Below are positions 16,728-26,392 of a stretch of 64,000 nt of DNA, piece after piece. The translations under genes and the position numbers were made by a program. The stretch is taken from the NCBI RefSeq assembly GCF_019933155.2, contig NZ_CP082944.1, positions 3,164,001 to 3,228,000 on the forward strand, read 5' to 3'. The notes below the pieces were generated by a model. The model did no database searches, was not told where the DNA came from, and saw nothing but the letters and a program-made list of their open reading frames with translations. Position 1 is the first letter of the stretch, and each line of letters starts with the position of its first letter. Source of the stretch: Metabacillus dongyingensis. GTDB taxonomy: Bacteria; Bacillota; Bacilli; Bacillales; Bacillaceae.

Positions 16728-17771
16728 TCACACTGTCTTCTTTTTCACTTTTTGAAACCAAGACTCCAGAAGCTCCTGCTCTCTTTCTTGAGAGATCCCC
16801 GCTTTGAGTTCTTTAACCTCTCTTTCTTTCTCCCATCGATATATATTATTAATAGTATCAGCAAGAGGCCGGAAGGAAAGGCCAGAGTTAACAGCTTTTT
16901 CTATACTTATGGAAAAAGTGCCTTTCCATGGTTCTGTTTCACCCTCTATCGGGTAGTGTTCCGGAATCCACAAGGGCATTTCCGTCCATGGCTGTACTTT
17001 ATGCTCCAATACAAATTGTTCATCTGCCCAAATGAATTCCGCATCACTGTTTGTAACAGCCTTACAGGTGTTTAATAGCTCTTCTATACTCAATTCATTT
17101 TCCGGGCCTGTTACATTGAACGTCCCTGCCTTTCTTTTTTCCGCCAAATTGAACACCCACACTGCTATATCTTTTACGTCAATCAACTGAACTGGTCGAT
17201 CTTTCCGACCAGGCACCAGTACTTCTCCACCTTTGGCTACACGCTTAACCCAGTACGGAAGCCTATCTGTATAGTCAAACGGGCCAACAAGCAGTCCTGC
17301 TCTTATATGCAAAACACGCCCTGGCCAATGGTTTTCTGCTTCTGCTTCACATAGTACTTTCAACGCCCCGTAATACTCGTAAGGAGAAATTGTTCCCTCC
17401 TCAACGGCTTTCAATTTATCCGCCGGCAAGGATTGTAAATGATAGTGTTCCTTAATATTGTTGGGAATCCAATCTTTATATACAGAAATACTTGAGATAT
17501 ATGTGTAATGCTCTATGTTATCCCCGAGTACGGCTGCTATTTTTTTAATTTGATTAGGAGCAAATCCGCATGTATCCATTACAACGTCCCATTTCCGGTT
17601 TTTCAGTTGTGATACATCACTGTCTCTATTTCCGACCAGCTGCTCCACTCCAGGAAAAGCCTCAATGTTTGTGCCGCGATTAAATAAGGTAATTTCGTGC
17701 CCTCTTGATAATCCTTCTTCTGTTAAAGCTTTTCCTAAAAAACGTGTACCGCCCAATATAAGGACTTTCAT
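16728..17771 (-). CDS. NAD-dependent epimerase/dehydratase-like (atypical SDR) protein
   Basis: The 347-residue Rossmann protein starts MKVLILGGTRFLGKALTEEG with the GGTRFLG dinucleotide-binding loop of atypical SDRs related to chloroplast CSP41 and isoflavone-reductase-like proteins. SPYEYYGALK holds the Tyr-x-x-x-Lys pair. The C-terminal half binds an unknown substrate. GGGGGA precedes the ATG. It is monocistronic as far as can be seen, and no function can be assigned beyond the fold. Confidence 0.8.
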   Translation of the reverse strand: MKVLILGGTRFLGKALTEEGLSRGHEITLFNRGTNIEAFPGVEQLVGNRDSDVSQLKNRKWDVVMDTCGFAPNQIKKIAAVLGDNIEHYTYISSISVYKDWIPNNIKEHYHLQSLPADKLKAVEEGTISPYEYYGALKVLCEAEAENHWPGRVLHIRAGLLVGPFDYTDRLPYWVKRVAKGGEVLVPGRKDRPVQLIDVKDIAVWVFNLAEKRKAGTFNVTGPENELSIEELLNTCKAVTNSDAEFIWADEQFVLEHKVQPWTEMPLWIPEHYPIEGETEPWKGTFSISIEKAVNSGLSFRPLADTINNIYRWEKEREVKELKAGISQEREQELLESWFQKVKKKTV

Positions 17772-18092
17772 GATTTTCCCCCATTCAATTAAATAGTCTG
17801 AAAAAACCTTTCAATTTACAAACGATTTTCCTTAGTAAAAAGATACGGATAGATTGAAAAAATCATGACATTAATTAAGAAAGGTGCGATTGTTGAATGA
17901 CACTTATGTTAACTGGTCATATAAAATAAAGCATTACAAATAAAGCTGTAAATAAACAGCTGAAAATATAACCATTCTAAAAAAAGAGCCTTATGGCTCA
18001 TTTCAATATTAAAAGTAGTTAGATAAGAGTGCTCCCATAATTACACTCGTTAATCAGATCAGGTTTAAGCCGTCATCATTCATGAAATTAAA
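17772..18092. other. gap; contains only a terminator
   Basis: Apart from the terminator at 17979-17999 and a short AGCTG/CAGCT inverted repeat near 17944-17964, I see no gene or site in this stretch. Confidence 0.4.
17979..17999 (-). terminator. terminator after the pentapeptide-repeat gene
   Basis: On the minus strand GAGCC-ATAA-GGCTC is followed by seven Ts. It lies about 95 bp past the pentapeptide gene stop. Confidence 0.65.
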
Positions 18093-18956
18093 TTACCTTC
18101 CATTTTCAAACCAATGATCTGGAACCCTTAAAGTTCCTGGTAATTTAGTGTTCCTATCGCCTTTTGCCGAGTTCATTTGTGGCTGGGTGAGAAAAATACT
18201 TTCTGTAAGATCTGCACCTCTTATATCAGCGTCTCTAAAATCTGCACCAATTAGATCAGTCAATCTCATGTCAGAGTCTCTGAGATCCGCGGCAATAAGC
18301 AGAGCTCCTCTTAAATTAGCTCCTCTAAGATTTTCACCTCTTAAATTTGCACCGATAAGGTCACTGCCCCTTCCTATTTTATGGTTTTTATTTTTTTGAT
18401 TCTTTTTTTTCTTTTGGCCAGCTTTTGCCCTTACATATTCACTTGTACGCAAAAGTAACTCGTTAACGGCCATTCTATGTGATTGAATATTTAGATCAAG
18501 GATAGACTTAGGGCTTAAATAAGTCAGTGATTTCGTCTCATCAAGCGCAGCCTGCAAATCTTTATGTATAGATTTAGCCTCTTCTAAACTAAGGGCTTCA
18601 TTTAAGAAGTAAAGCATTTCATGAAGCTGCTGCATAATAGGAAATACTTCGAACATTTCTTTTGCAGCTGCTGGATGATCCCGCCAATCATTCCCTTCAT
18701 AAGTTACTTGAGATACGTGCTGTCCAGCGCCAAAACATTCATAAACAGCACATCCCCTAAATCCTTTTTGTCTAAGATTCCGATGAATTCCGCACCTGAA
18801 ATCTGCTTGCAGGTTCGGACAAGGATCTCCGCCATCTTTATTGAGTGCAAAATCAGCAGATTGTGCAAAAGGTAAAGCCGTACAGCACAACCCGAAGCAG
18901 TTTTCACAGTCTGAATTTAAATTAAGTTGATCGTTATTGTTTATTAAATTAACCAT
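18093..18956 (-). CDS. cysteine-rich N-terminal domain plus pentapeptide-repeat protein
   Basis: The 287-residue protein has an N-terminal Cys-rich part (CENCFGLCC, then DPCPNLQ, FRCGIH, GCAVYECFGAG) that probably binds a metal or Fe-S centre. A helical middle and a lysine-rich linker (KKKKNQKNKNHK) follow. Residues about 195-255 are pentapeptide repeats of the A(N/D)LRG type, which fold as a right-handed beta-helix. AAGGAAG precedes the ATG. Some pentapeptide proteins mimic DNA and protect gyrase, but the cysteine module is different and no function can be assigned. Confidence 0.85.
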   Translation of the reverse strand: MVNLINNNDQLNLNSDCENCFGLCCTALPFAQSADFALNKDGGDPCPNLQADFRCGIHRNLRQKGFRGCAVYECFGAGQHVSQVTYEGNDWRDHPAAAKEMFEVFPIMQQLHEMLYFLNEALSLEEAKSIHKDLQAALDETKSLTYLSPKSILDLNIQSHRMAVNELLLRTSEYVRAKAGQKKKKNQKNKNHKIGRGSDLIGANLRGENLRGANLRGALLIAADLRDSDMRLTDLIGADFRDADIRGADLTESIFLTQPQMNSAKGDRNTKLPGTLRVPDHWFENGR

Positions 18957-19025
18957 TTTGAATACTTCCTTTTAAAGATATCTTATATAAATCAATAGCT
19001 CCATTCAAAGATGACATCCAGAGAC

Positions 19026-19700
19026 TCAAATTGATAGCGTATCTGAATGATAGCTGCTGATAATTTCCTCAACTTTCAGCAAATCATCAATTATATAATC
19101 AGCTTGAGAAAGTTCTTCTTCCTGTGCAAAGTCGAATCTGCAGCCAATTGAAATTAGATTATTATCTTTGGCGGCCAAAATATCTGAAAGCCTGTCCCCC
19201 ACCACAAAACCTTTTTTCAGTTTATATTTTTTAACGATTTTGCCGACTAACTCCGATTTGTTTTGTGATGCTATTTGCTGAATACTGAACATTTCTGTAA
19301 TCAATTCTTGAAGACTATAATAATGAACAATTGCATCCAAATATTCTGTCTGCCCATTACTGGCAATAAAAATAGGAAAATGATTGTTTTTTAGTTTTCG
19401 AAATATTTCAGCCACATTCGGGTATAATTCTCCCCTGCCCGAATGAATATAACTTATTAATTGCTTTTGAAAAAAATCATTGGCCAGATTTCTTGTATCT
19501 ATAGAGTGATTGGGGAGGAGCGTTTTCCACACTGCAGGCAGCGGAACACCCATTATCCTCCTATATTTGTCTATCGGTGTTTCTTTATCCCACAGATTTT
19601 TTCCCCTTAATAACTCAAATGTTTCTTCGAGTGACAATTCAAGAATCCTGTTGGTTTGAAAAAGTGTGCCATCCATATCAAAAATGACTGCTGTAGACAT
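19026..19700 (-). CDS. HAD-superfamily hydrolase
   Basis: The 224-residue protein has the HAD motifs: FDMDGTLF (catalytic Asp near residue 7), ASNGQT as motif II, the Lys of the NKSELVGKIVKKY region, and GDRLSDILAAK as motif IV. It resembles phosphoglycolate-phosphatase-like enzymes with a helical cap. AAGGAGC lies six bases before the ATG at 19700, which is preferred over an in-frame start 30 bp upstream. The substrate is unknown. Confidence 0.87.
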   Translation of the reverse strand: MSTAVIFDMDGTLFQTNRILELSLEETFELLRGKNLWDKETPIDKYRRIMGVPLPAVWKTLLPNHSIDTRNLANDFFQKQLISYIHSGRGELYPNVAEIFRKLKNNHFPIFIASNGQTEYLDAIVHYYSLQELITEMFSIQQIASQNKSELVGKIVKKYKLKKGFVVGDRLSDILAAKDNNLISIGCRFDFAQEEELSQADYIIDDLLKVEEIISSYHSDTLSI

Positions 19701-20162
19701 GATTCCTGCTCCTTTTTTACAATTTTTCATGCAGCCTCAATCTTTTTTTTCTCTTCTTATATTCTCTTAATATGAAAAAAACCTATAACACTTAAACAAA
19801 AAGGAAATTCGATTAAAACTAATAGAATGAGAGCTTCTACACTGTTTTCCATCTGTGTTTATTTTCTCTCTTAGATAGATAAGTCATGTGGGATATATAG
19901 AGTAATTCTTTCCAGCACAACCTCATCCTTTTATTGATAATTATACCATTTCGCCCTCTTAGATGTTTCAAATGATTCATGTAAGTTATCTCTGTATTTA
20001 GAACGGTTCAAACACAAACTAAATTAATCAATTATGAAGGAAAAAAAGCTTCATATATCCTTTTAAATGTAAACTAGGTTAATTGTAACGAATGATTTTC
20101 TATGCTGTAGGTATGCATGCTATATAGCGGTAAGAATAGAATGAATTTTCCGGGTGAGATCA
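19701..20162. other. gap with no supported gene
   Basis: This AT-rich stretch of about 460 bp contains no open frame with protein-like content that I can defend and no clear regulatory site other than the ribosome site of the HAD gene. Confidence 0.4.
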
Positions 20163-20452
20163 TCAGAAAATAATGAAGGAAAGCTTTACTGATCTATTGA
20201 ACCACAGCTGCAAACTGTTCTCCTCATAGCCTTTATTTAGTACATCGACAAAAACACCCCAGGATAATATCGTTTGAAATAATGAGGTGTAACAGGCCTC
20301 ATTTGTATAATCACCTTTACTATGAATGTCAGTATTTCCATTTACAACACTGCCATCAGCAGTAAACACTGTCATCTATACGTGTAAAGCTCCCGATTGA
20401 GGAAGATCGTTTTGCAGCAGCTGTGTCCTGGATTGCATAATAGCTCCCAATT
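20163..20452 (-). pseudogene. degenerate unidentified gene
   Basis: The lower part is a 70-codon frame with FTADGSVVNGNTDIHSKGDY. Just upstream, the same frame is closed by TAG, while another frame reads AIQDTAAAKRSSSIGSFTRI and appears to join it after a one-base shift near 20366. This looks like one coding sequence broken by a frameshift. I do not recognise the family, and no ribosome site is present. Confidence 0.4.
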
Positions 20453-20492
20453 ATTAAATAAGACACTTATAATTCTTAATTAACTGTGTCCC

Positions 20493-21065
20493 TTAATTTA
20501 GTAAATGTCCTTCGAAATGCTTTTTCACCTTTGCCCAGTCTTCCTTAATGACACTATACAGGACAGTATGACGGATGATCCCTTCTTTTCGAATCATATG
20601 ATTTCGAAGAATGCCTTCTTTTACCGCTCCAATCCGCTCTATCGCTTTTTGCGAACGGAAGTTTTCATGTCCTGTTTTTATTTGTACACGGTTAAGGTGC
20701 AGTTCTTCAAAACAATATTTCAATAATAAATATTTACAATTCGTATTGATATTTGTTCGCCAAAAATTAGGGTTAATCCAAGTTGAACCAATTTCAAGGC
20801 ATTTGTGTTGTTTTGAAATATCTAGAAACCAAGTAGCACCAATTATTTTCTCTGTATTTTTATTTACAATTACAAACGCAATATCAGTACCATGCTCACG
20901 TTTTTGCAAGGCATCTTGAACATATTGAAGTACGCAGTTTTTCTCTGTTAAATCAACCGACATATGCTCCCAAATACGTTTATCTTGCGCTGCTTCATAA
21001 ATTCTTTCGACATGTTCAAGTTCCATTGGGATTAACTGCACAACATTATTTTCTAATTTTTTCAT
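20493..21065 (-). CDS. GNAT acetyltransferase (RimJ/RimL type)
   Basis: The 190-residue protein is a ribosomal-protein-type GNAT domain: IAFVIVNKNTEKIIGATWFL, GSTWINPNFWRTNINTNCKYLLLKYCFEE (shortened acetyl-CoA loop) and FRSQKAIERIGAVKEGILR near the end. The ATG at 21065 lies eight bases after AAGGAG; upstream in-frame starts are too close to that site. It is divergent from a MocR-type regulator, which is often the regulator of the adjacent gene. The substrate is unknown. Confidence 0.88.
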   Translation of the reverse strand: MKKLENNVVQLIPMELEHVERIYEAAQDKRIWEHMSVDLTEKNCVLQYVQDALQKREHGTDIAFVIVNKNTEKIIGATWFLDISKQHKCLEIGSTWINPNFWRTNINTNCKYLLLKYCFEELHLNRVQIKTGHENFRSQKAIERIGAVKEGILRNHMIRKEGIIRHTVLYSVIKEDWAKVKKHFEGHLLN

Positions 21066-21156
21066 TTTCATCACTCCTTGGATCTATTAAACCCTTTTTC
21101 TGATATGATAAAAATAACCAAAAATGAATTTTACTATAATACCAAGGGATGATGAA

Positions 21157-22527
21157 ATGGAACTTCAAATTCTGCTAACGGATGATAAAACAAAATATAT
21201 GCAAATTTATGAACAAATTCGACAAGCGATTTTGGAAAAAACACTATTAGCTCATTCTAAGCTTCCTGCTAAACGACGATTGGCTGAACAATTAAACATA
21301 AGTATCATGACTGTACAAATGGCTTACGAACAACTGCAGAGTGAAGGCTACAGTTATTTTGTTGAACGGCAAGGATATTTTGTTTCGGAAATTGAAGATG
21401 AATGGCACTATGCTGAAAATGCTCAGACTTCTCTGAAGAAACCGGAGCAGCCTGAGCATTTTATTAATTTTAAAAATGGCCAGGTTGATGCAGCTGTCTT
21501 CCCTTTCAAACTATGGAACAGGCTTTATCGAAAGGAGCTTAATGAATTCAACGGATACAATGCACCGTGGCAAGGAGAATATGCGTTGCGCTTGCAAATT
21601 GCACGGTATTTACAACAAGCTAGAGGGTTAGCTAGTCAGCCGGAGCAAGTGTATATTTTTAGTGGATTTCAGCAACAGTTAATGAATGTATGTCTGTTTT
21701 TTAATCGGGGAGCTATCGGAACAGAAGAACCAGGATTTATTCGGGCAAAATCTGTTTTTGAGCAATTACAGCTGCAATATCATCCGATTTCTGTGGATGA
21801 GGAAGGCTGTTGTGTGCCTAATGAGACAATTAAACTATTATACACAACACCAGCTCATCAATATCCAACCGGTGCAATTATGTCCGCAGCCAGGAGGATA
21901 CAGTTATTACAATGGGCACTTAAACAGGACGCTTACATTATAGAGGATGACTATGATTCTGAATTTCGTTACAAAGGGGCACCCATTGCAACATTATCCC
22001 ATTTAGATTCATCTGAACGGGTCCTTTACTTTGGTACATTTTCAAAAACATTATTACCATCGCTTCGTATGAGTTATCTTATTATGCCAGCATCTCTTCA
22101 ATCGGACTTTGAACAGTTCAATACTTATCAAAAATCTACCGTTTCAAGAATCGATCAGCAAGTCGTCGCAAAATTAATGGCAGAAGGACATTATACGGGA
22201 CATATAGCAAAAATGAGAACTTTATATCGAGCAAAAAGAAGCTGTTTAATTGAAAGCATAACTAACCAATTAGGAGAAGAATTTGAAATCATGGGAGATG
22301 CAGCAGGCTTACATATCATTGTTCAATTACCAGATAGATTAAATGAATCTATTGCAATAGAGCTAGCGAAGTCAAAAGGAGTTGAAATCGATGCTGTCTC
22401 CACAATGTATCAACTTCACAAACCAAGTCATCAAGTTATGCTGGGATATGGTGCACCATCCCTGGACGAAATTCAGAAAGGTGTGAGTTTATTAGCTGCA
22501 GTATGGAAAAAAAGCTTAAGTAATTAG
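21157..22527 (+). CDS. MocR/GabR-type regulator (GntR HTH fused to aminotransferase domain)
   Basis: The 456-residue protein joins an N-terminal GntR winged helix (YMQIYEQIRQAILEKTLL, LPAKRRLAEQLNISIMTVQMAYEQL) to a fold-type I aminotransferase-like domain. YIIEDDYDSEFRYKG and FSKTLLPSLRMSYL show the PLP site, with the expected Schiff-base lysine at about 297. AGGGAT lies six bases before the ATG at 21157. MocR proteins respond to PLP and amino-acid adducts and often control divergent genes; here that is the GNAT gene. Confidence 0.9.
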   Translation: MELQILLTDDKTKYMQIYEQIRQAILEKTLLAHSKLPAKRRLAEQLNISIMTVQMAYEQLQSEGYSYFVERQGYFVSEIEDEWHYAENAQTSLKKPEQPEHFINFKNGQVDAAVFPFKLWNRLYRKELNEFNGYNAPWQGEYALRLQIARYLQQARGLASQPEQVYIFSGFQQQLMNVCLFFNRGAIGTEEPGFIRAKSVFEQLQLQYHPISVDEEGCCVPNETIKLLYTTPAHQYPTGAIMSAARRIQLLQWALKQDAYIIEDDYDSEFRYKGAPIATLSHLDSSERVLYFGTFSKTLLPSLRMSYLIMPASLQSDFEQFNTYQKSTVSRIDQQVVAKLMAEGHYTGHIAKMRTLYRAKRSCLIESITNQLGEEFEIMGDAAGLHIIVQLPDRLNESIAIELAKSKGVEIDAVSTMYQLHKPSHQVMLGYGAPSLDEIQKGVSLLAAVWKKSLSN

Positions 22528-22660
22528 CATTTTTATAGGGTTATTCAGATTTTTCCGGTTAACCTTATAATGTGAAGCACCCGTTAGCTGATTTAAGAAA
22601 TAACGGAAAGCTTTTTTTGACTTTGTTCGTATATTCATGCTGATTTTAGACCAAAAGTAA

Positions 22661-22682
22661 ACCGCCTTCCTGATTAGGCGGT
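22661..22682 (-). terminator. terminator after the DinB-family gene
   Basis: ACCGCCT pairs with AGGCGGT across a short loop; on the minus strand the stem is followed by a T-rich stretch. It lies 25 bp past the DinB stop. Confidence 0.65.
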
Positions 22683-22706
22683 TAATTGAACTATCTATTA
22701 TATCCG

Positions 22707-23195
22707 TTAGCTTAACAATTGTGGGTTAATCAGACCTTTGCCTATAAGATTTGCTGACACAGGCTTTTTGCCGATTTCTCTAGCCCAGACCGATAACTGC
22801 CCAACATGGTGGATTTGATGTGCGATTACGTGGCGCATGACTTCACCCCACGCATCGACATCCATTGTCCCGTTGGGTCGGGGGTCGAAAAATGGGCGAG
22901 TTTCCATACTCAACTCCCAGGACTGTACAAACTCTTCCACTTCCGGTCGGAACGCCGCATCCAGTTTGCGGACCTTCTCCAAACCATTGTAACTTTCAAA
23001 ACTTTCTTGAAAACCTGATTTTCCCTGCAGTTCCTGAATCCAGCTCCACTCCACATCGATAATGTGAAAGAGGGTATGTAAAATCCCCCCGACTCCACCT
23101 GTTCGGGTACGCTGCAGTTCCTCCACTGATACGTCCTCACACCAGCGGTACCATTCTTCCCTGACCAACCAATTGTAACGGAACATGGTTTGCAT
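22707..23195 (-). CDS. DinB-family putative metalloprotein
   Basis: The 162-residue four-helix protein shows the DinB/YfiT-like pattern: an N-terminal FRYNWLVREEWYRWCE, GGILHTLFHIIDVEWSWIQ and VMRHVIAHQIHHVGQL, which together supply the three metal-binding histidines. Relatives act as bacillithiol- or glutathione-dependent transferases or have unknown roles. GGAGG lies six bases before the ATG. The gene stands alone. Confidence 0.88.
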   Translation of the reverse strand: MQTMFRYNWLVREEWYRWCEDVSVEELQRTRTGGVGGILHTLFHIIDVEWSWIQELQGKSGFQESFESYNGLEKVRKLDAAFRPEVEEFVQSWELSMETRPFFDPRPNGTMDVDAWGEVMRHVIAHQIHHVGQLSVWAREIGKKPVSANLIGKGLINPQLLS

Positions 23196-23509
23196 GATAT
23201 TCCTCCATTCGAGTGATTTCTTTTCATGATTGAATATAATCTTACTTTAGTCGAACAAAGAACCCAGAACATTTCTTGAAAATCTCTTTGATCCTTACTT
23301 GTTCTAGATAAAATAGTTATCTCCTTCTTCAATTAACCTGCTTGTGGTATTAACTGGGATGAGTTTGATATCTCTTATGAAAAACAGGAAATTACGTATT
23401 GGACTAACGTCGCAGGATAGATTAAAAACAGTTATTGAAGAGTGAAAATATCGTTCTTTTTATTCGTGTTTGCAGATATGAATGAATAGAACAAATTGGA
23501 GGAAAATAA
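23196..23509. other. gap with no supported gene
   Basis: About 310 bp between two divergent genes. It should contain the promoters of both, but no convincing -35/-10 pair or repeat was found by eye. Confidence 0.35.
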
Positions 23510-24499
23510 ATGAAAGCAATTGTGTATACAAACTACGGTCCACCCGACGTTCTTCAATTGAAAGATGTAAAAAAACCTATTCCGAAGGAAAATGAAATAC
23601 TGGTAAAAGTAAAAGCAACAACCGTAACAGTAGCAGATATTCGGTCACGGAGTTTTACAGTTCCTCCCGCTTTTTGGCTCCCTGCCCGAATTACACTTGG
23701 TTTCAGACAACCCAAAAAAGAGATATTGGGTATGGAGTTAGCTGGAGAAGTTGAGTCAGTAGGGAAAGATGTCAAAAGGTTTAAGGAAGGTGACCAGGTT
23801 TTTGCTGCTTCCCTAGTGGGTTTTGGTGCTTATGCCGAATATAGGTGTCTGCCTGAAGATGGACCAGTAACTCTTAAACCCTCCAATATAACTTATGAGG
23901 AAGCCGCTGCTATTCCAATTGGGGCACGCACAGCATTGTATTATCTTAGAAAAGCTAACATTCAAAGCGGTCAAAAGGTCCTTGTCTATGGTGCTTCAGG
24001 AAGTGTAGGAAGTTATGCAGTACAGATTGCCAAGTATTTCGGAGCAAACGTTACAGGGGTATGCAGTACCTCGAATTTAGAATTGGTAAAATCTCTGGGA
24101 GCCGATCAGGTAATTGATTATACTGCAGAAGATTTTTCTAATAAGGGTGAGCCTTATGATGTGATCTTTGAAGCAGTAAACAAGAGTTCGTTTTCAGCTT
24201 GTATGAAATCGTTAAAGAAGGACGGTACCTATTTAAATGTCACTGAACCATTACCAGGTGTTCGAATGCTATGGACTAAATTGACAAGCAGCAAGAAACT
24301 AATATTGGGTCAAAATTTACCTGAAACTTCCGAAGCACTAAACTTCCTTAAAGAACTTGTTGAGATGGGGAAGTTAAAAGTAGTCATTGACAGATACTAT
24401 GCGTTTGAAGAGATAGTAGAAGCTCATAGATATGTCGAGAAAGGACACAAGAAGGGAAATGTCGTCATAAATGTGGAACATTACAACAAATCCTACTAA
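23510..24499 (+). CDS. zinc-type alcohol dehydrogenase / quinone-oxidoreductase-like protein (MDR family)
   Basis: The 329-residue medium-chain dehydrogenase/reductase starts [20 protein letters not shown] and has the nucleotide-binding motif [20 protein letters not shown] in the middle, followed by [11 protein letters not shown]. It lacks the zinc-binding cysteines of true alcohol dehydrogenases, so it is better described as a QOR-like NADPH-dependent reductase. TTGGAGGA precedes the ATG. The substrate is unknown. Confidence 0.85.
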   Translation: MKAIVYTNYGPPDVLQLKDVKKPIPKENEILVKVKATTVTVADIRSRSFTVPPAFWLPARITLGFRQPKKEILGMELAGEVESVGKDVKRFKEGDQVFAASLVGFGAYAEYRCLPEDGPVTLKPSNITYEEAAAIPIGARTALYYLRKANIQSGQKVLVYGASGSVGSYAVQIAKYFGANVTGVCSTSNLELVKSLGADQVIDYTAEDFSNKGEPYDVIFEAVNKSSFSACMKSLKKDGTYLNVTEPLPGVRMLWTKLTSSKKLILGQNLPETSEALNFLKELVEMGKLKVVIDRYYAFEEIVEAHRYVEKGHKKGNVVINVEHYNKSY

Positions 24500-24933
24500 A
24501 TGAAACACTATTTATTCTTTCAACGATCAGGGCATAGGAAATTCATTTGATGCAGCCCTAGAAATTCTATATAACAGGGTTTCTGATTATGGGTAAGGAA
24601 ACAATGGAAACACAAAAGCGAATTTTCAATTATGATAACATCAAGCTATCTTAAGCACGGGTGCTTTTCTTGAATAATCACCAATTCTTATCCATTTCCC
24701 TAAGTCTAATAAGATGCAAAAATCCCTGCTTTTTAATCAAAAGCTGGGATTTTTGCTATGTTAATATATTGCCGTTTTTCTCAAAGCACTGCACTGCATT
24801 GAAAAATAGATGATGAAATGAAATAGGCTGCTACACAAAAAAAATTAACATGATTCAGAAAAAAGATTCATACATAAGACAGAGGGAGTTTTTCTTTTCC
24901 TTCCTAAAAAATATGAGTTAAGGAGGTCTTTAT
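24500..24933. other. gap with a terminator only
   Basis: A strong bidirectional hairpin lies at 24718-24754. The remainder carries no coding frame I can support; the 3' part presumably contains the promoter of the HPr-like gene. Confidence 0.4.
24718..24754. terminator. bidirectional terminator
   Basis: A 16-bp stem with one mismatch (AAAAATCCC-T-GCTTTT and its partner) is flanked by A and T runs on either side. It separates the oxidoreductase gene from the HPr-like gene. Confidence 0.75.
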
Positions 24934-25191
24934 ATGATTCAACAAACAGTTGAACTGAACAGTATAGGGGGGTTATATGGACGTTCTGTTACAGAATTGA
25001 TTCAGACCGCCTCTCGTTATAGTTCTGATATTTTTCTAACTTATAATGGACGCAAGGTTAATTTGAAGTCCATATTGGGTGTTTTATCACTTGGAATACA
25101 AAACAAGGCAGAAATAAAATTAGAAGCTTCCGGACGGGATGAAGAAGAAGCTCTCCAACAAGTAATTAAAACTTTAACATCATTAGATTGA
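24934..25191 (+). CDS. HPr/Crh paralogue with Tyr15 and Ser46
   Basis: The 85-residue protein aligns with HPr without gaps: residue 46 is Ser in NLKSILGVLSLGI, the site used by HPr kinase, and the rest of the fold is conserved. The usual phosphocarrier motif GLHARP is replaced by GLYGRS, placing Tyr at position 15. PTS phosphotransfer through His15 is therefore impossible, as in Crh, which has Gln15. A Crh-like regulatory partner of CcpA is the simplest inference. A strong AAGGAGG site precedes the ATG and a strong terminator follows. It is not next to PTS genes. Confidence 0.85.
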   Translation: MIQQTVELNSIGGLYGRSVTELIQTASRYSSDIFLTYNGRKVNLKSILGVLSLGIQNKAEIKLEASGRDEEEALQQVIKTLTSLD

Positions 25192-25226
25192 GTTAAGAAA
25201 GACATACACCCCTAACATGCTAATGA

Positions 25227-25259
25227 GCCTTTGCTCCCGTTGAGCAAAGGCTTTTTTTT
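25227..25259 (+). terminator. terminator of the HPr-like gene
   Basis: A perfect 10-bp stem GCCTTTGCTC with its complement, a 5-nt loop and eight Ts. Confidence 0.92.
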
Positions 25260-25516
25260 GATGAGTATCCTCTATTTTACATTGTTATTTTTATTGCTTC
25301 TACTCAAGATCTTCAGTCTGATCTTTCCTGTTAACATTTATTATGCAAATTTACGAATAGCCATAACCTGGCATAAACGAAAATCCCAATTTTACTCCTC
25401 CTTATTTATTGAACAAAGGAATAAACATTTTTTCCTTTGTATTTAGTTTTTAGAAATTATTTTTATTAAATAAATCATAAATCTGAGCCTATGTGGCCCA
25501 ACGGTTTAAAAACATT

Positions 25517-25542
25517 AAAAAAAAGACCGAAAATCTCGGTCT
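25517..25542 (-). terminator. terminator of the ABC exporter operon
   Basis: On the minus strand AGACCGA-GATTT-TCGGTCT is followed by seven Ts, just past the last permease gene. Confidence 0.88.
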
Positions 25543-25549
25543 CTTTGTG

Positions 25550-26347
25550 CTATATATTCAGATCTCTTTTGTTATAAAAAACATAGGTAATAATCGAAAG
25601 GGCCGCAATTAGCCCTATAGACAACATGATAAAGCTTGCTTCGAAACCGCCGCCATACATGACATTTTTCGCTTCAAAATATTTGAATGGTGTAAAGTAT
25701 ATTAAGCCTTCAATGTTCTCATTCAAATCAATAACGATTGATAACATATAAGCAAGTAATAGGATTCCAGCAGCTGCTGATGCAGCCGATTTTGGATTCT
25801 TTTTGACAGCAGCAAGCGAGCTGCCTATTACCATAAACAAGACCTGCAAAATGAACATCGCCGCCATTAAGATGGCAATTTCACCATTAACCGCCTCATC
25901 CCCTCTGTATTTCCCTATAAGAATAACGGACGAAGCGAATGTTGCGAGATTAAAGATCACGACATTGGTGAATGCTGCCAATAATTTTGCGGTAATAATG
26001 GTACTTCTTGAGACTGGCTTTACGAATAAAAACTCTGACGTTTTGTCCCGCTCTTCTTTGGCAATAATCGTTGCTCCAAGCATCGCCGCATGGATAGTTG
26101 CCATTAATAACAAATAGAGAAAGAGCATACCATAGTAGCCGCTGGCCTTCGATAAATCCAAAGTACTGAAACCCAATACAGCCCTCAGTGATTTTGGGAT
26201 ATCACCCATCAGATCATTTATCGATTGGCCAGAAGATGAATAGGCAGAATACTTAGCCATTCCAGATGCCACCACAAGAAAGACACCGATGCTCCAAAAG
26301 ATAAGCGCTTTTCGATGAGACTTCAATTCTTTTAAATATATATTCAT
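25550..26347 (-). CDS. ABC-2 type exporter permease (second copy)
   Basis: The 265-residue membrane protein has about six helices, starts MNIYLKELKSHRKALIFW, and contains AKEERDKTSEFLFVKPVSRSTIITAKLLAA, the cytoplasmic coupling region of ABC-2 permeases. It is a paralogue of the upstream permease: length, the KEERDKT/KEVREKT segment, FTPFKYF/FSPFKYF and GGFEASF/GYEASF are all shared. The two permeases probably pair as a heterodimer with the ATPase encoded upstream. AGGGGTGGGG lies before the ATG. Confidence 0.88.
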   Translation of the reverse strand: MNIYLKELKSHRKALIFWSIGVFLVVASGMAKYSAYSSSGQSINDLMGDIPKSLRAVLGFSTLDLSKASGYYGMLFLYLLLMATIHAAMLGATIIAKEERDKTSEFLFVKPVSRSTIITAKLLAAFTNVVIFNLATFASSVILIGKYRGDEAVNGEIAILMAAMFILQVLFMVIGSSLAAVKKNPKSAASAAAGILLLAYMLSIVIDLNENIEGLIYFTPFKYFEAKNVMYGGGFEASFIMLSIGLIAALSIITYVFYNKRDLNI

Positions 26348-26392
26348 GACCCCACCCCTCCGTATAGCTCTCCATATGCATAGCCAAAATTC

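Larger units (their letters stand above)
25192..25549. other. gap holding two terminators
   Basis: Between the terminators at 25227-25259 and 25517-25542 there is only AT-rich sequence. An open frame in the middle lacks a ribosome site and protein-like character. Confidence 0.4.
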
